Of a DNA stretch of 12,314 nucleotides, positions 1-6,942 are shown piece by piece; positions within the stretch are counted from its first letter, which is position 1; each line of letters begins with the position of its first letter. The stretch comes from Paracoccaceae bacterium. Lineage in GTDB: Bacteria > Pseudomonadota > Alphaproteobacteria > Rhodobacterales > Rhodobacteraceae. The position numbers and the translations under genes were made by a program. The stretch is from the NCBI GenBank assembly GCA_015485375.1, contig WFTU01000153.1:1-12314 (forward strand), written 5' to 3'. Under the pieces are notes generated by a model, which saw nothing but the letters and a program-made list of their open reading frames with translations, was not told where the DNA came from and did no database searches.

Positions 1-103
1 CGCCAAATTCAAATGCCCGCGTCGTATTGAATTTATTGACGAATTACCGCGGAACACCATGGGCAAGGTTCAGAAAAATATTCTGCGGGAACTCTATTCC
101 TGA
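1..103 (+). CDS. AMP-forming acyl-CoA synthetase, C-terminal end (probably malonyl-CoA synthase)
   Basis: Only the last 33 codons are present; the frame is open from base 2 to the TGA at 101-103. The peptide contains the C-terminal A10 motif of the adenylate-forming (ANL) superfamily, LPRNTMGKVQKN. Its lysine after Gly is the catalytic lysine that promotes adenylation in this family. The surrounding residues (CPRRIEFIDELPRN) resemble the end of MatB-type malonyl-CoA synthases, which make malonyl-CoA from malonate, CoA and ATP, but this subfamily call rests on memory of the motif alone. The superfamily is well supported; the substrate is not. The stop overlaps the 3' end of the convergent acyltransferase gene. 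Confidence 0.8.
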   Translation, partial: AKFKCPRRIEFIDELPRNTMGKVQKNILRELYS

Positions 104-978
104 TCCAGAATACCCCAGCGCCGGTGCAGCCAGAACCACTGTTCCCGGTTTTCCCGAACCCGCGCCGAGAGGCTGTCATTGATCGCCTGGGTCATGGTGT
201 CGGCGTCCGAAGGCGGAATGGGCGCCTCGAAGGCGATATCAACGTCGAGGCTATCCGTCCGGCGGGTGCCATACACCGGAATCAGCGGCACGTCATGTTT
301 CAGCGCAATCTTTGCCGCCACAGTGGAGGTTTCAGCGCCTTTGTCGAGAAAATCGTAAACCGGCGCATTGGGAACCCTTTGGTCGGTCAGAATAGCCACG
401 ACGCCACCGCCTTGTACAAACTTCAGCACATCGATGGTGCCCTTGCGCCCCGAGGGGAAAATCGGTGCTCCGGCCTTTTTCAGTTCGCGCAGAAAAATAC
501 GGTCAAAATAGACGTTGGTATTCGGGCGATACACGGCGCCGACCGGAATACCCTGCGCTGCGCAATAATGCCGGATCGCCTCCCATTGCCCGAAGTGTCC
601 GGATACCAGAACAGCCCCCTTGCCGGATTCGCTTGCTGCCTTCAGCGCGGAAAATCCCGGACCCGAGGCATGAAACAGTTCCTGTCGTTTGCGGTAGGCA
701 TCGTTGAAGAAAATTTCGGTAAATGTCCGTCCGAAGTTCCGCCCGATACCCTTGGTCAGATGTTCAATCTCCGCGTCGGAAATATCGGGATAGATATAGC
801 GAAGGTTCTGCCTGATCCGCCTTTTTGCCTTCGGCAAATGCGCTACAAGCCCGCCGACCAATACGCCGCCCGCCCGAATCCGTGCATTGAACGGCAGCAG
901 GCGCATAGCCCAGAGAAACGCCACAAAAGGGATATGTTCCGCAACTTTGGTTGCCGTTTTCCAGCGAGACTTTGCCAT
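94..978 (-). CDS. Lysophospholipid / lipid A late acyltransferase (LpxL/HtrB family)
   Basis: A 294-residue protein, the usual length for LpxL/HtrB-type acyltransferases, which move a fatty acyl chain onto lipid A precursors (or, in relatives, onto ornithine or other lipids) at the inner membrane. It has an N-terminal hydrophobic stretch (about residues 15-30), the family's RRIRQNL segment, and the catalytic HX4E motif SGHFGQWE with His128 and Glu133. A later VAILTDQRVP segment and a C-terminal REQWFWLHRRWG are also typical. I chose the ATG at 976-978 (MAKSRWKTAT) because it gives the usual N-terminus. In-frame starts at 1023 (ATG) and 1047 (TTG) are possible, and none has a strong ribosome site. 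The 3' end overlaps the upstream synthetase by 10 bases. The acceptor lipid cannot be told from sequence. Confidence 0.9.
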   Translation of the reverse strand: MAKSRWKTATKVAEHIPFVAFLWAMRLLPFNARIRAGGVLVGGLVAHLPKAKRRIRQNLRYIYPDISDAEIEHLTKGIGRNFGRTFTEIFFNDAYRKRQELFHASGPGFSALKAASESGKGAVLVSGHFGQWEAIRHYCAAQGIPVGAVYRPNTNVYFDRIFLRELKKAGAPIFPSGRKGTIDVLKFVQGGGVVAILTDQRVPNAPVYDFLDKGAETSTVAAKIALKHDVPLIPVYGTRRTDSLDVDIAFEAPIPPSDADTMTQAINDSLSARVRENREQWFWLHRRWGILDQE

Positions 979-1085
979 GTAGAGGACCGCGATCTGATGA
1001 CACGAATGTGAGGGCACAGACATAGCGGGGTTCTTGCGCAATGACAATTAAAAGCCGACGATCGGGCGCAAAACCCGGAGGACCC

Positions 1086-1490
1086 ATGGCCTATCTTCTC
1101 GATATCTGGAAATCGTTCCGCGCCCTGCCGCTCTGGGTGCAGATATGGGTGGCGGGTATACTCGTCCCGGTCAACAGTGCGGGCCTGCTGTTTCTCGACA
1201 GTTTCGAGGGGCAGGTGGCTGCGGTGCTGGGCATAGGGGCCATGCTCGCCAATACGGTGTTGCTGCTGGTCCAGAGGGGGTTTTCCAAGGCGATGGCTTT
1301 GCCGCATATAATTCCGTGGACCGGGTTGGTGGTATGGATTGGGTTCGTTCTGGCATCAACTGACGGCCCGGAGGGTAGCCTGCGTGTCTTCCTGATCGTT
1401 CTTCTCGTGGTCGACGTAGTCTCTTTGGGGTTTGACTATCTTGACATGATGAAATGGTTCCGCGGCGATCGCGCCGTTGCACGGCCATAA
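1086..1490 (+). CDS. Small four-helix integral membrane protein, unknown function
   Basis: A 134-residue, very hydrophobic protein that I do not recognise beyond being a likely conserved hypothetical. Four probable membrane helices lie at about residues 14-35, 41-62, 70-91 and 99-120, followed by a short basic tail (KWFRGDRAVARP). The start is set by a strong Shine-Dalgarno GGAGG at 1077-1081, placed 4 bases before ATG 1086; an in-frame ATG at 1041 lacks one. It diverges from the acyltransferase gene across about 100 bases, so the two may share a promoter region. No catalytic or binding motif is visible. Its stop at 1488-1490 lies inside the A-tract that forms the T-run of the infC terminator on the other strand. 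Confidence 0.8.
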   Translation: MAYLLDIWKSFRALPLWVQIWVAGILVPVNSAGLLFLDSFEGQVAAVLGIGAMLANTVLLLVQRGFSKAMALPHIIPWTGLVVWIGFVLASTDGPEGSLRVFLIVLLVVDVVSLGFDYLDMMKWFRGDRAVARP

Positions 1491-1514
1491 AAAAGGCGGA
1501 CCATCCGGCCCGCC
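1489..1514 (-). terminator. Rho-independent terminator of infC
   Basis: On the minus strand an 8-bp stem (GGCGGGCC with GGTCCGCC, one G-U pair) closes a GGAT loop and is followed directly by six T. It lies about 23 bases after the infC stop. On the plus strand the same hairpin has no T-run, so it should stop infC transcripts only. Confidence 0.88.
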
Positions 1515-1537
1515 CTGATGCGTTTGACTGAAAAAAC

Positions 1538-2086
1538 CTATTTCACCGGATTGATCATCATGACCATCTGGCGGCCTTCCATTTTCGGAATGCTGTCCAC
1601 CTTGCCGCTGCCGGCCTCGTGAACATCGTCCGCCACGCGGTGCAGCAACTTCCGGCCCAGATCCTGATGCGCCATTTCGCGACCACGGAAACGCAGGGTG
1701 ATTTTCACCTTGTCACCGTTGTCCAGAAACTTGAACACGTTGCGCATTTTCACATCGTAGTCGTGGGTGTCCGTATTGGGACGGAACTTCACCTCTTTAA
1801 CCTCGATGATCTTCTGCTTTTTCCGCGCTTCGGATTCGCGTTTCTGCTGTTCGTATTTGAACTTGCCGAAATCCATGATCTTGCATACGGGCGGATTGGC
1901 GTTGGGCGAAATCTCGACCAGATCCAGACCGACCTCGTCGGCCATCTCCATTCCTGTGGCGGGGGTGACAACACCCACGTTTTCGCCTTCGGCGCCGATC
2001 AGGCGGATTTCGGGGGACCGGATGCGGTCGTTTACACGGGGTCCAGTGTCGCGCGTCGGGGGCGCGTTATGCGGTCTACGGGCTAT
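1538..2086 (-). CDS. infC: Translation initiation factor IF-3, with an apparent AUA start codon
   Basis: A 182-residue IF-3, which binds the 30S subunit, blocks early 50S joining and checks the start codon and initiator tRNA. The N-domain (RVNDRIRSPEIRLIGAEGENVGVVT) and C-domain (NPPVCKIMDFGKFKYEQQKR, KEVKFRPNTDTHDY, LRFRGREMAHQDLG) are complete and typical. No ATG, GTG or TTG lies in frame between the stop at 2108-2110 and a GTG at 1976-1978, which is well inside the conserved N-domain. The only sensible start is ATA at 2084-2086, giving IARRPHNAPP, with an AAAAGGA ribosome site 9 bases upstream. Rare start codons (AUU in E. coli) are known for infC and allow IF-3 to repress itself. The gene is alone here: a terminator follows and rpmI-rplT are not linked. 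Confidence 0.93.
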   Translation of the reverse strand: MARRPHNAPPTRDTGPRVNDRIRSPEIRLIGAEGENVGVVTPATGMEMADEVGLDLVEISPNANPPVCKIMDFGKFKYEQQKRESEARKKQKIIEVKEVKFRPNTDTHDYDVKMRNVFKFLDNGDKVKITLRFRGREMAHQDLGRKLLHRVADDVHEAGSGKVDSIPKMEGRQMVMMINPVK

Positions 2087-2120
2087 GGGTTTCAGTCCTT
2101 TTATTGTTTAACCATCGTTA

Positions 2121-2138
2121 CCCGCGGGAATCCGCAGG
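2121..2138 (-). promoter_or_regulatory. Stem-loop in the infC leader
   Basis: On the minus strand CCTGCGG and CCGCGGG can form a 7-bp stem (one G-U) around an ATTC loop, about 35 bases upstream of the AUA start. No T-run follows, so it is not an intrinsic terminator. It may help control or stabilise the infC message; this is inference from sequence only. Confidence 0.35.
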
Positions 2139-2220
2139 CACATTGGGATAAGTGTATAATTTGAACGGGTTCGTCAATAGTATAGCGCAAGATAGTCGTA
2201 TTTTACGGGAAAACTTCACA
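2139..2220. promoter_or_regulatory. Divergent promoter region between infC and the yhhN-like gene
   Basis: This AT-rich gap separates two divergent genes. On the plus strand there is a perfect TATAAT at 2155-2160, about 60 bases before ATG 2221, but its -35 is poor. On the minus strand a TTGACG at 2172-2177 could be the -35 for infC, with only an approximate -10 (ACTTAT, 18 bases on). Exact start sites are not certain. Confidence 0.4.
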
Positions 2221-2880
2221 ATGGCGGCAGATATTGCAGGAAATTTCGGGCAATTGCTGCTTTTGCTTCTGGCAGCACTCGGCGCGGTTTATTACCGTTT
2301 GCACTATCTGCACGCGGAAATCGGCATAACACGCAGTATTGCCAAAACTCTTCCCGTTGCCTTGATGGCGCTGGCGGCTCTGTGGACAGGGGCCGGTTGG
2401 GTTCTGTTTGTCGCGCTCGCCCTGTCAGCACTGGGGGACTGGTTCCTGTCCCGTGACGACAGATATTTTCTGCCCGGACTTGTGGCGTTTCTGGCCGGAC
2501 ATCTGGCCTATATCGGGATTTTCGCGCAGCAAACGATCATGACGTCCGTTCCGGTTCTGGCATTGCAAGCCTCTGCCGTTCTCTACGGGCTGGCCTTTGC
2601 CGCGATACTGTGGCCGCGTACCGGTAAACTGCGCCCTGCCGTCATGCTCTATATCCTGATCATTTCGGCGATGGCCTTCGGGAGCGCATGGTTCTTGCCG
2701 GAAAAACCGCTGGTCACCTTTGGCGCCTTTCTGTTTGTGTTCTCCGACAGCACCCTCGCTATCCGGGTGTTCATCGTTGGCGAAACCTCGCCGAAATCGC
2801 CCCGTTTGGGCATTATTGTGTGGTGGAGTTACATCGCCGCGCAATTTGCGCTGTTGCTTGGGCTGTCGGACCTGATGTAA
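2221..2880 (+). CDS. YhhN/TMEM86-family membrane protein (lysoplasmalogenase-like)
   Basis: A 219-residue protein with about seven or eight membrane helices. It carries the family's two signature stretches: SALGDWFLSRDD (residues 69-80) followed by FLPGLVAFLAGHLAYI (83-98), and a later FLFVFSDSTLA. The conserved Asp in GDWFLS and the Asp in FSDS are the acidic residues typical of the YhhN/TMEM86 family. Studied members cleave the vinyl-ether bond of lysoplasmalogens, but the bacterial function is uncertain. The ATG at 2221 starts at a normal family N-terminus and follows a weak ACGGGA site. An in-frame GTG at 2152 lies at the -10 box and is unlikely. Downstream, 34 bases separate it from the next plus-strand gene, so they may be cotranscribed. 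Confidence 0.88.
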   Translation: MAADIAGNFGQLLLLLLAALGAVYYRLHYLHAEIGITRSIAKTLPVALMALAALWTGAGWVLFVALALSALGDWFLSRDDRYFLPGLVAFLAGHLAYIGIFAQQTIMTSVPVLALQASAVLYGLAFAAILWPRTGKLRPAVMLYILIISAMAFGSAWFLPEKPLVTFGAFLFVFSDSTLAIRVFIVGETSPKSPRLGIIVWWSYIAAQFALLLGLSDLM

Positions 2881-2914
2881 TAAGGCGCGTAAATGTTTCT
2901 GTTGTGAGTACCCC

Positions 2915-3211
2915 ATGTCCAAAAATCTTCTTGCTGCCCTAAGCTTCCTCGCCATCGCTCTGATCGTTTCACCGGTTCTGGGATACGGACCGCTGAGCGC
3001 GTTGATGCCTGCCAGGGGGGAAGTCGTGACAGAAGACAGCGAAGCGCTGGCCATGCAGCCAAACCTGTTCCGCGACATGACCCGCAGTTTCAAATCCACC
3101 CTGAGCGGTATAGATTCTTGGCTAGGGGGCGGACAGCGTGTCGGCAACGGCACGGGCAATGCTGCCGGTGCCGCCGCCGGATCCATTGCCGAGAGTATCG
3201 GCGGAAACTGA
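2915..3211 (+). CDS. Small exported or membrane-anchored hypothetical protein
   Basis: A 98-residue protein I do not recognise. Residues 4-24 form one hydrophobic segment after a Ser-Lys-Asn start, fitting a signal peptide or N-terminal anchor, with no lipobox cysteine. The middle (about 33-70) is polar and charged. The last 28 residues are rich in Gly, Ala, Ser and Asn (GGGQRVGNGTGNAAGAAAGS) and probably disordered. Codon use matches the neighbours, which supports real coding, although the ribosome site is weak. Its TGA (3209-3211) lies only two bases from the stop of the convergent pdhC, with no obvious terminator between them. Confidence 0.7.
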   Translation: MSKNLLAALSFLAIALIVSPVLGYGPLSALMPARGEVVTEDSEALAMQPNLFRDMTRSFKSTLSGIDSWLGGGQRVGNGTGNAAGAAAGSIAESIGGN

Positions 3212-3213
3212 TC

Positions 3214-4497
3214 CTAGACCAGCATGGTCATCGGATTTTCGAGATAGCCCTTGATCGCCGCGAGGAAAGTCGCCCCCAATGCCCCGTCGATCACGCGATG
3301 ATCGACCGATAGCGTTACCGACATTACCGTCGCCACATCAAGCTGGCCCTCGCTGTTGACGACAGGTTTCTTCACACCCGCACCGACAGCCAGAATCGAG
3401 GCTTGCGGCGGGTTGATGACCGCATCGAAATTGTCGATCCCCATCATGCCGAGGTTGGAGATCGCAAAGCTGCCGCCCTGATATTCCTCGGGCATCAGCT
3501 TGCGCTCGCGTGCGCGCGCCGCAAGGTCCTTCATCTCCGCCGACAGGGTGGAGAGCGTTTTCGTTTCGGCATCTTTCAGAACCGGCGTGAACAGCCCGCC
3601 CTCGATGGCAACCGCGACCGCCACATCGGAGGGTTTCAGTTTCAGTATCCGGTCGCCGGCCCAGACCGCGTTGCAATCCGGCACATCCTGAAGCGCCAGC
3701 GCGCTGGCCTTGATGATGAAATCATTGACCGAGAGCTTTACCCCCTTGCCTTCAAGCTGCTTGTTCAGCTTGGAACGGAAGGCCAGCAACTCGTCCAGCA
3801 GGATATCGCGGCGCAGATAGAAGTGCGGCACGGTCTGCTTGGCTTCGGTCAGGCGGGCGGCGATGATCTTGCGCATTCCGTCGAGGCTGACTTCCTCGTA
3901 TTCGCGATCCGCATACATGGCCTTGACCGTATTGGAATCCGCCGATTGCGCCATGACGGGCGCTGCCGCCGGAGCGGACGCTACAGCTGCGGCTTTCGGG
4001 GCGGTTGTCGCGCCCTCCACATCTGCCTTGACGATGCGTCCATGCGGGCCGGAGCCCTTGATCGTTGCCAGATCAATTCCCTTGTCCGCCGCAATGCGAC
4101 GCGCCAGCGGCGAGGCGAACACACGATCCCCCGACGCGGCTTTTGGTGCGGCAGGTGCCGGCGCTGCCGCAGCAACCGGCTCGGGTTTCGCCTCGGGTGC
4201 AGCAGCGGGAGTGGCCGCCGGGGCAGGGGCATCGGAAATAGCCGCGGCATCCTCGCCGTCCTCCAGCAACACGGCAATCACCGCATTGACCTTCACGCCT
4301 TCGGTGCCTTCGGGGATGATAATCTTGCCGATCACGCCTTCGTCCACTGCCTCGAATTCCATCGTTGCCTTGTCGGTTTCAATCTCGGCCAGAATATCGC
4401 CGGAGGCAACATTATCACCTTCCTTGACCAGCCATTTCGCCAGCGTCCCTTCTTCCATCGTCGGGGACAGCGCGGGCATCATGATGTTGATAGGCAT
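3214..4497 (-). CDS. pdhC: Pyruvate dehydrogenase complex E2, dihydrolipoamide acetyltransferase
   Basis: A 427-residue E2 that takes the acetyl group from E1 on its swinging lipoyl arm and passes it to CoA; it also forms the core of the complex. Domains in order: one lipoyl domain (1-80) with the modified Lys43 in ETDKATMEFE; an Ala/Pro linker (85-122); a peripheral-subunit-binding domain (about 124-161, FASPLARRIAADKGIDL to GPHGRIVKADVE); a second Ala-rich linker; and the catalytic domain (about 200-427) ending with DHRVIDGALG, with His400 and Asp404. The start has a strong ribosome site, AAGGAG. It is the last gene of pdhABC, 11 bases after pdhB. E3 is not in this window. Confidence 0.96.
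   Translation of the reverse strand: MPINIMMPALSPTMEEGTLAKWLVKEGDNVASGDILAEIETDKATMEFEAVDEGVIGKIIIPEGTEGVKVNAVIAVLLEDGEDAAAISDAPAPAATPAAAPEAKPEPVAAAAPAPAAPKAASGDRVFASPLARRIAADKGIDLATIKGSGPHGRIVKADVEGATTAPKAAAVASAPAAAPVMAQSADSNTVKAMYADREYEEVSLDGMRKIIAARLTEAKQTVPHFYLRRDILLDELLAFRSKLNKQLEGKGVKLSVNDFIIKASALALQDVPDCNAVWAGDRILKLKPSDVAVAVAIEGGLFTPVLKDAETKTLSTLSAEMKDLAARARERKLMPEEYQGGSFAISNLGMMGIDNFDAVINPPQASILAVGAGVKKPVVNSEGQLDVATVMSVTLSVDHRVIDGALGATFLAAIKGYLENPMTMLV
4245..4497 (-). repeat. Lipoyl-domain coding repeat, copy in pdhC
   Basis: The first 84 residues of pdhC match the first 84 of pdhB at 74 positions by hand count, including the whole lipoyl-lysine region. This is a duplicated domain module of about 250 bases, separated from its partner by about 1.1 kb. 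Confidence 0.85.
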
Positions 4498-4508
4498 ATC
4501 TGCTCTCC

Positions 4509-5870
4509 TTAACGATAGGTGACGGATTTGACGGCGGCGACGACTTCATCCGTTGTCACCAGCGCCAGTTTTTCGAGGTTGGCGGCATAGGGCATCGGCA
4601 CATCCTTGCCAGTGCAGTTGATGACCGGCGCATCCAGATAGTCGAAGGCCTTTTCCATCAGAACGGCGGAAATATGGTTGCCGATGGAGGCAACAGGGAA
4701 GCCTTCCTCGACCGTCACGCAGCGGTTGGTTTTCTGCACCGATTTTATCACGGTGTCGGTGTCCATCGGGCGCAGGGAGCGCAAATCGACAACCTCGGCG
4801 CTGATCCCTTCGTCGGCCAGCCGGTCGGCGGCCTCGAGCGCATATTGCATCCCGATCCCGAAACTGACGATGGTCACATCGCTGCCCTCGCGCCAGATTT
4901 TTGCCTTGCCGATGGGAACGGTGAAATCCTCGATCTCCGGCACGTCGAAAGAACGGCCATAAAGGATCTCGTTTTCCAGAAATACCACCGGATTGGGGTC
5001 GCGAATGGCGGATTTCAGCAGGCCCTTCGCATCGGCCGCGGAATAAGGCATCACCACTTTCAACCCCGGCACCTGTGCGTACCATGCGGCGAAATCGTGG
5101 CTGTGCTGCGCCCCCACACGCGCGGCAGCGCCGTTGGCACCGCGAAACACGATCGGGCAGTTCATCTGGCCACCGGACATATACAATGTCTTGGCGGCGG
5201 AATTGACTATATGATCAACGGCCTGCATGGCGAAGTTGAAGGTCATGAACTCGACAATCGGTCGCAATCCGGCAAAGGCCGCGCCAACCGCCAGTCCGGT
5301 AAACCCGTATTCGGTGATCGGCGTATCAATCACCCGCCGCTCGCCGAATTCGTCCAGCATACCTTGCGAGATTTTATAGGCGCCCTGATACTGCGCCACT
5401 TCCTCGCCCATCAGGAACACGTCATCGTTGGTGCGCATTTCCTCGGACATTGCATCACGCAAGGCCTCGCGCACGGTTTGCGACTTGAAGGTCGTGCCGG
5501 CGGGGAGTTCCGGATCGTCGGGAATGGCAACCTCTACCGGAGTCGCAGCCACAGCCGCGGGCGCCGCGGCAACGTCCGCCGTCGGGGCGGGGGCCGCGGG
5601 CGTGCTGTCGGCGGCCGAGGCATCCTCGCCTTCCTCCAGCAGCACGGCGATCGGGTCGTTGACCTTTACGCCCTCGGTGCCTTCGGGAACCAGAATTTTA
5701 CCGATCACCCCTTCGTCCACCGCCTCGAATTCCATCGTTGCCTTGTCGGTCTCGATCTCCGCCAGAATATCGCCGGAGGAAACCGTGTCCCCCTCCTTGA
5801 CCAGCCATTTCGCCAGAGTGCCTTCTTCCATCGTCGGGGAAAGTGCGGGCATGAGAATCTGAATTGCCAT
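4509..5870 (-). CDS. pdhB: Pyruvate dehydrogenase E1 beta subunit with N-terminal lipoyl domain
   Basis: A 453-residue protein, longer than plain E1 beta (about 325-335) because it begins with a lipoyl domain (1-80, Lys43 in ETDKATMEFE) and an Ala/Pro-rich linker (about 85-115). The E1 beta part (about 128-453) includes GEEVAQYQGAYK (155-166), whose glutamate is the usual thiamine-diphosphate contact, and RVIDTPITEYGFTGLA. With E1 alpha it decarboxylates pyruvate and reductively acetylates lipoyl groups. This lipoyl-E1 beta arrangement is known from several alphaproteobacteria. The start codon at 5868-5870 follows a GGGG ribosome site; the gap to pdhA is 12 bases and to pdhC 11, so the three form one transcript. 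Confidence 0.96.
   Translation of the reverse strand: MAIQILMPALSPTMEEGTLAKWLVKEGDTVSSGDILAEIETDKATMEFEAVDEGVIGKILVPEGTEGVKVNDPIAVLLEEGEDASAADSTPAAPAPTADVAAAPAAVAATPVEVAIPDDPELPAGTTFKSQTVREALRDAMSEEMRTNDDVFLMGEEVAQYQGAYKISQGMLDEFGERRVIDTPITEYGFTGLAVGAAFAGLRPIVEFMTFNFAMQAVDHIVNSAAKTLYMSGGQMNCPIVFRGANGAAARVGAQHSHDFAAWYAQVPGLKVVMPYSAADAKGLLKSAIRDPNPVVFLENEILYGRSFDVPEIEDFTVPIGKAKIWREGSDVTIVSFGIGMQYALEAADRLADEGISAEVVDLRSLRPMDTDTVIKSVQKTNRCVTVEEGFPVASIGNHISAVLMEKAFDYLDAPVINCTGKDVPMPYAANLEKLALVTTDEVVAAVKSVTYR
5619..5870 (-). repeat. Lipoyl-domain coding repeat, copy in pdhB
   Basis: Partner of the module at 4245-4497. The ten differences across 84 residues are mostly conservative (Asn/Gln, Met/Leu, Ile/Leu, Asp/Glu), indicating a duplicated domain under selection for function in both proteins. 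Confidence 0.85.
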
Positions 5871-5882
5871 TTTGTTAACCCC

Positions 5883-6860
5883 TTATGCGTAAACGTCGGT
5901 CCAGAGCTCGGAAACATCCGGCTCGGGACTGTCGGTTGCAAATTGCGCGGCCTCGCTGACGACGGCCTTGATTTCCTTGTCGATGGCCTTCAGGTCATCC
6001 TCGCTGGCGTGCTTGCCGGTCAACAGCAGCTCGCGCACATGATCAATGGCGTCGTGTTCTTCCTTGACCTTCTGCACTTCCTCGCGCGTGCGGTATTTCG
6101 CCGGATCGGACATGGAGTGTCCGCGATAGCGATAGGTGTTCATCTCGAGGATATACGGCCCCTTGCCGGCGCGGCAGTGGGCAACAGCTTTGGCGCCCGC
6201 GTCGCGTACGGCCAGCACATCCATGCCGTCCACCGCCTCGCCCGGAATTTCAAAGGCTTCGCCGCGGGTATAAATCGCGGGGGTGGAGGTGGAACGCTCT
6301 TGCGCCGTCCCCATGGCGTAGTGGTTGTTTTCAATGACAAAAACCACCGGCAGTTTCCACAGTGCGGCCATGTTGAAGGTCTCGTAAACCTGCCCCTGAT
6401 TGGAGGCTCCGTCGCCGAAATAGGTGAAGCTCACATTGTCGTTGCCGCGATATTTGTTGGCAAAGGCCAGACCGGCGCCGATCGGCACCTGGGCGCCGAC
6501 AATCCCGTTGCCGCCATAGAACTCTTTTTCCTTGGAAAACATATGCATGGAGCCGCCCTTGCCGTGGGAATAGCCACCCTCGCGTCCGGTCAGCTCCGCC
6601 ATGACGCCCTTGGGGTCCATGCCGCAGGCCAGCATATGGCCGTGGTCACGATAGGAAGTGATGCGCTCGTCGCCGTCTTTGGCGTTGGCTTCCAGCCCGA
6701 CAACAACGGCTTCCTGACCGATATACAGGTGACAAAACCCGCCGATCAGTCCCATGCCATAAAGCTGTCCGGCCTTTTCCTCGAACCGGCGGATCAACAG
6801 CATCTCGCGATAATACCCCAGAAGCTCTTTTTTCGAGATGTTGGGCTTTTTCCCGGCCAT
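5883..6860 (-). CDS. pdhA: Pyruvate dehydrogenase E1 alpha subunit
   Basis: A 325-residue thiamine-diphosphate enzyme subunit that, with PdhB, decarboxylates pyruvate as the entry to the TCA cycle. The cofactor motif runs from GDG (149-151) to ENN (177-179). Also visible are YSHGKGGSMHMF (98-108) and the phosphorylation-loop-like YRYRGHSMSDP (243-253). Of the in-frame starts at 6878, 6866 and 6860 I chose ATG 6858-6860 (MAGKKPNISK): GGAGG at 6868-6872 lies 7 bases upstream, whereas it would be too close to 6866 and inside the coding part of 6878. It is the first gene of pdhABC, with its own promoter and two nearby inverted repeats. Confidence 0.97.
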   Translation of the reverse strand: MAGKKPNISKKELLGYYREMLLIRRFEEKAGQLYGMGLIGGFCHLYIGQEAVVVGLEANAKDGDERITSYRDHGHMLACGMDPKGVMAELTGREGGYSHGKGGSMHMFSKEKEFYGGNGIVGAQVPIGAGLAFANKYRGNDNVSFTYFGDGASNQGQVYETFNMAALWKLPVVFVIENNHYAMGTAQERSTSTPAIYTRGEAFEIPGEAVDGMDVLAVRDAGAKAVAHCRAGKGPYILEMNTYRYRGHSMSDPAKYRTREEVQKVKEEHDAIDHVRELLLTGKHASEDDLKAIDKEIKAVVSEAAQFATDSPEPDVSELWTDVYA

Positions 6861-6904
6861 ATGCATTCCTCCGACCAAATCAGAAAGGTTTAGTGTTGAA
6901 CTAC

Positions 6905-6933
6905 ATTATATTCTGTCCGGACAGGGAAATCAC
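6905..6933 (-). promoter_or_regulatory. pdhA promoter
   Basis: On the minus strand a GTGATT -35 (6928-6933) and a perfect TATAAT -10 (6905-6910) are 17 bases apart, predicting a leader of about 38 bases before ATG 6860. A 12-base palindrome occupies the spacer. The -35 is only a partial match, consistent with a regulated promoter. Confidence 0.6.
6913..6924. promoter_or_regulatory. Putative operator 1: perfect palindrome in the pdhA promoter spacer
   Basis: CTGTCCGGACAG is a perfect 12-base palindrome lying wholly between the -35 and -10, the classic position for a repressor site. The regulator is unknown. Confidence 0.5.
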
Positions 6934-6942
6934 CCCCAAAAA

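Noticed and set aside
1619..2164. A 181-codon plus-strand frame over infC
   Set aside because: Shadow of IF-3; the minus strand carries the conserved protein, ribosome site and terminator.
2152..2220. Upstream GTG start for the yhhN-like gene
   Set aside because: It lies at the TATAAT box and adds a non-family N-terminus; ATG 2221 fits better.
3403..4522. Long plus-strand frames over pdhC
   Set aside because: Antisense to E2 and dominated by runs encoded opposite the Ala/Pro linkers.
4674..6893. A 739-codon open frame on the plus strand across pdhA and pdhB
   Set aside because: It is antisense to two complete enzymes with full motifs. Its product is His/Arg/Gly-rich without recognisable domains, typical of a GC-rich shadow frame.
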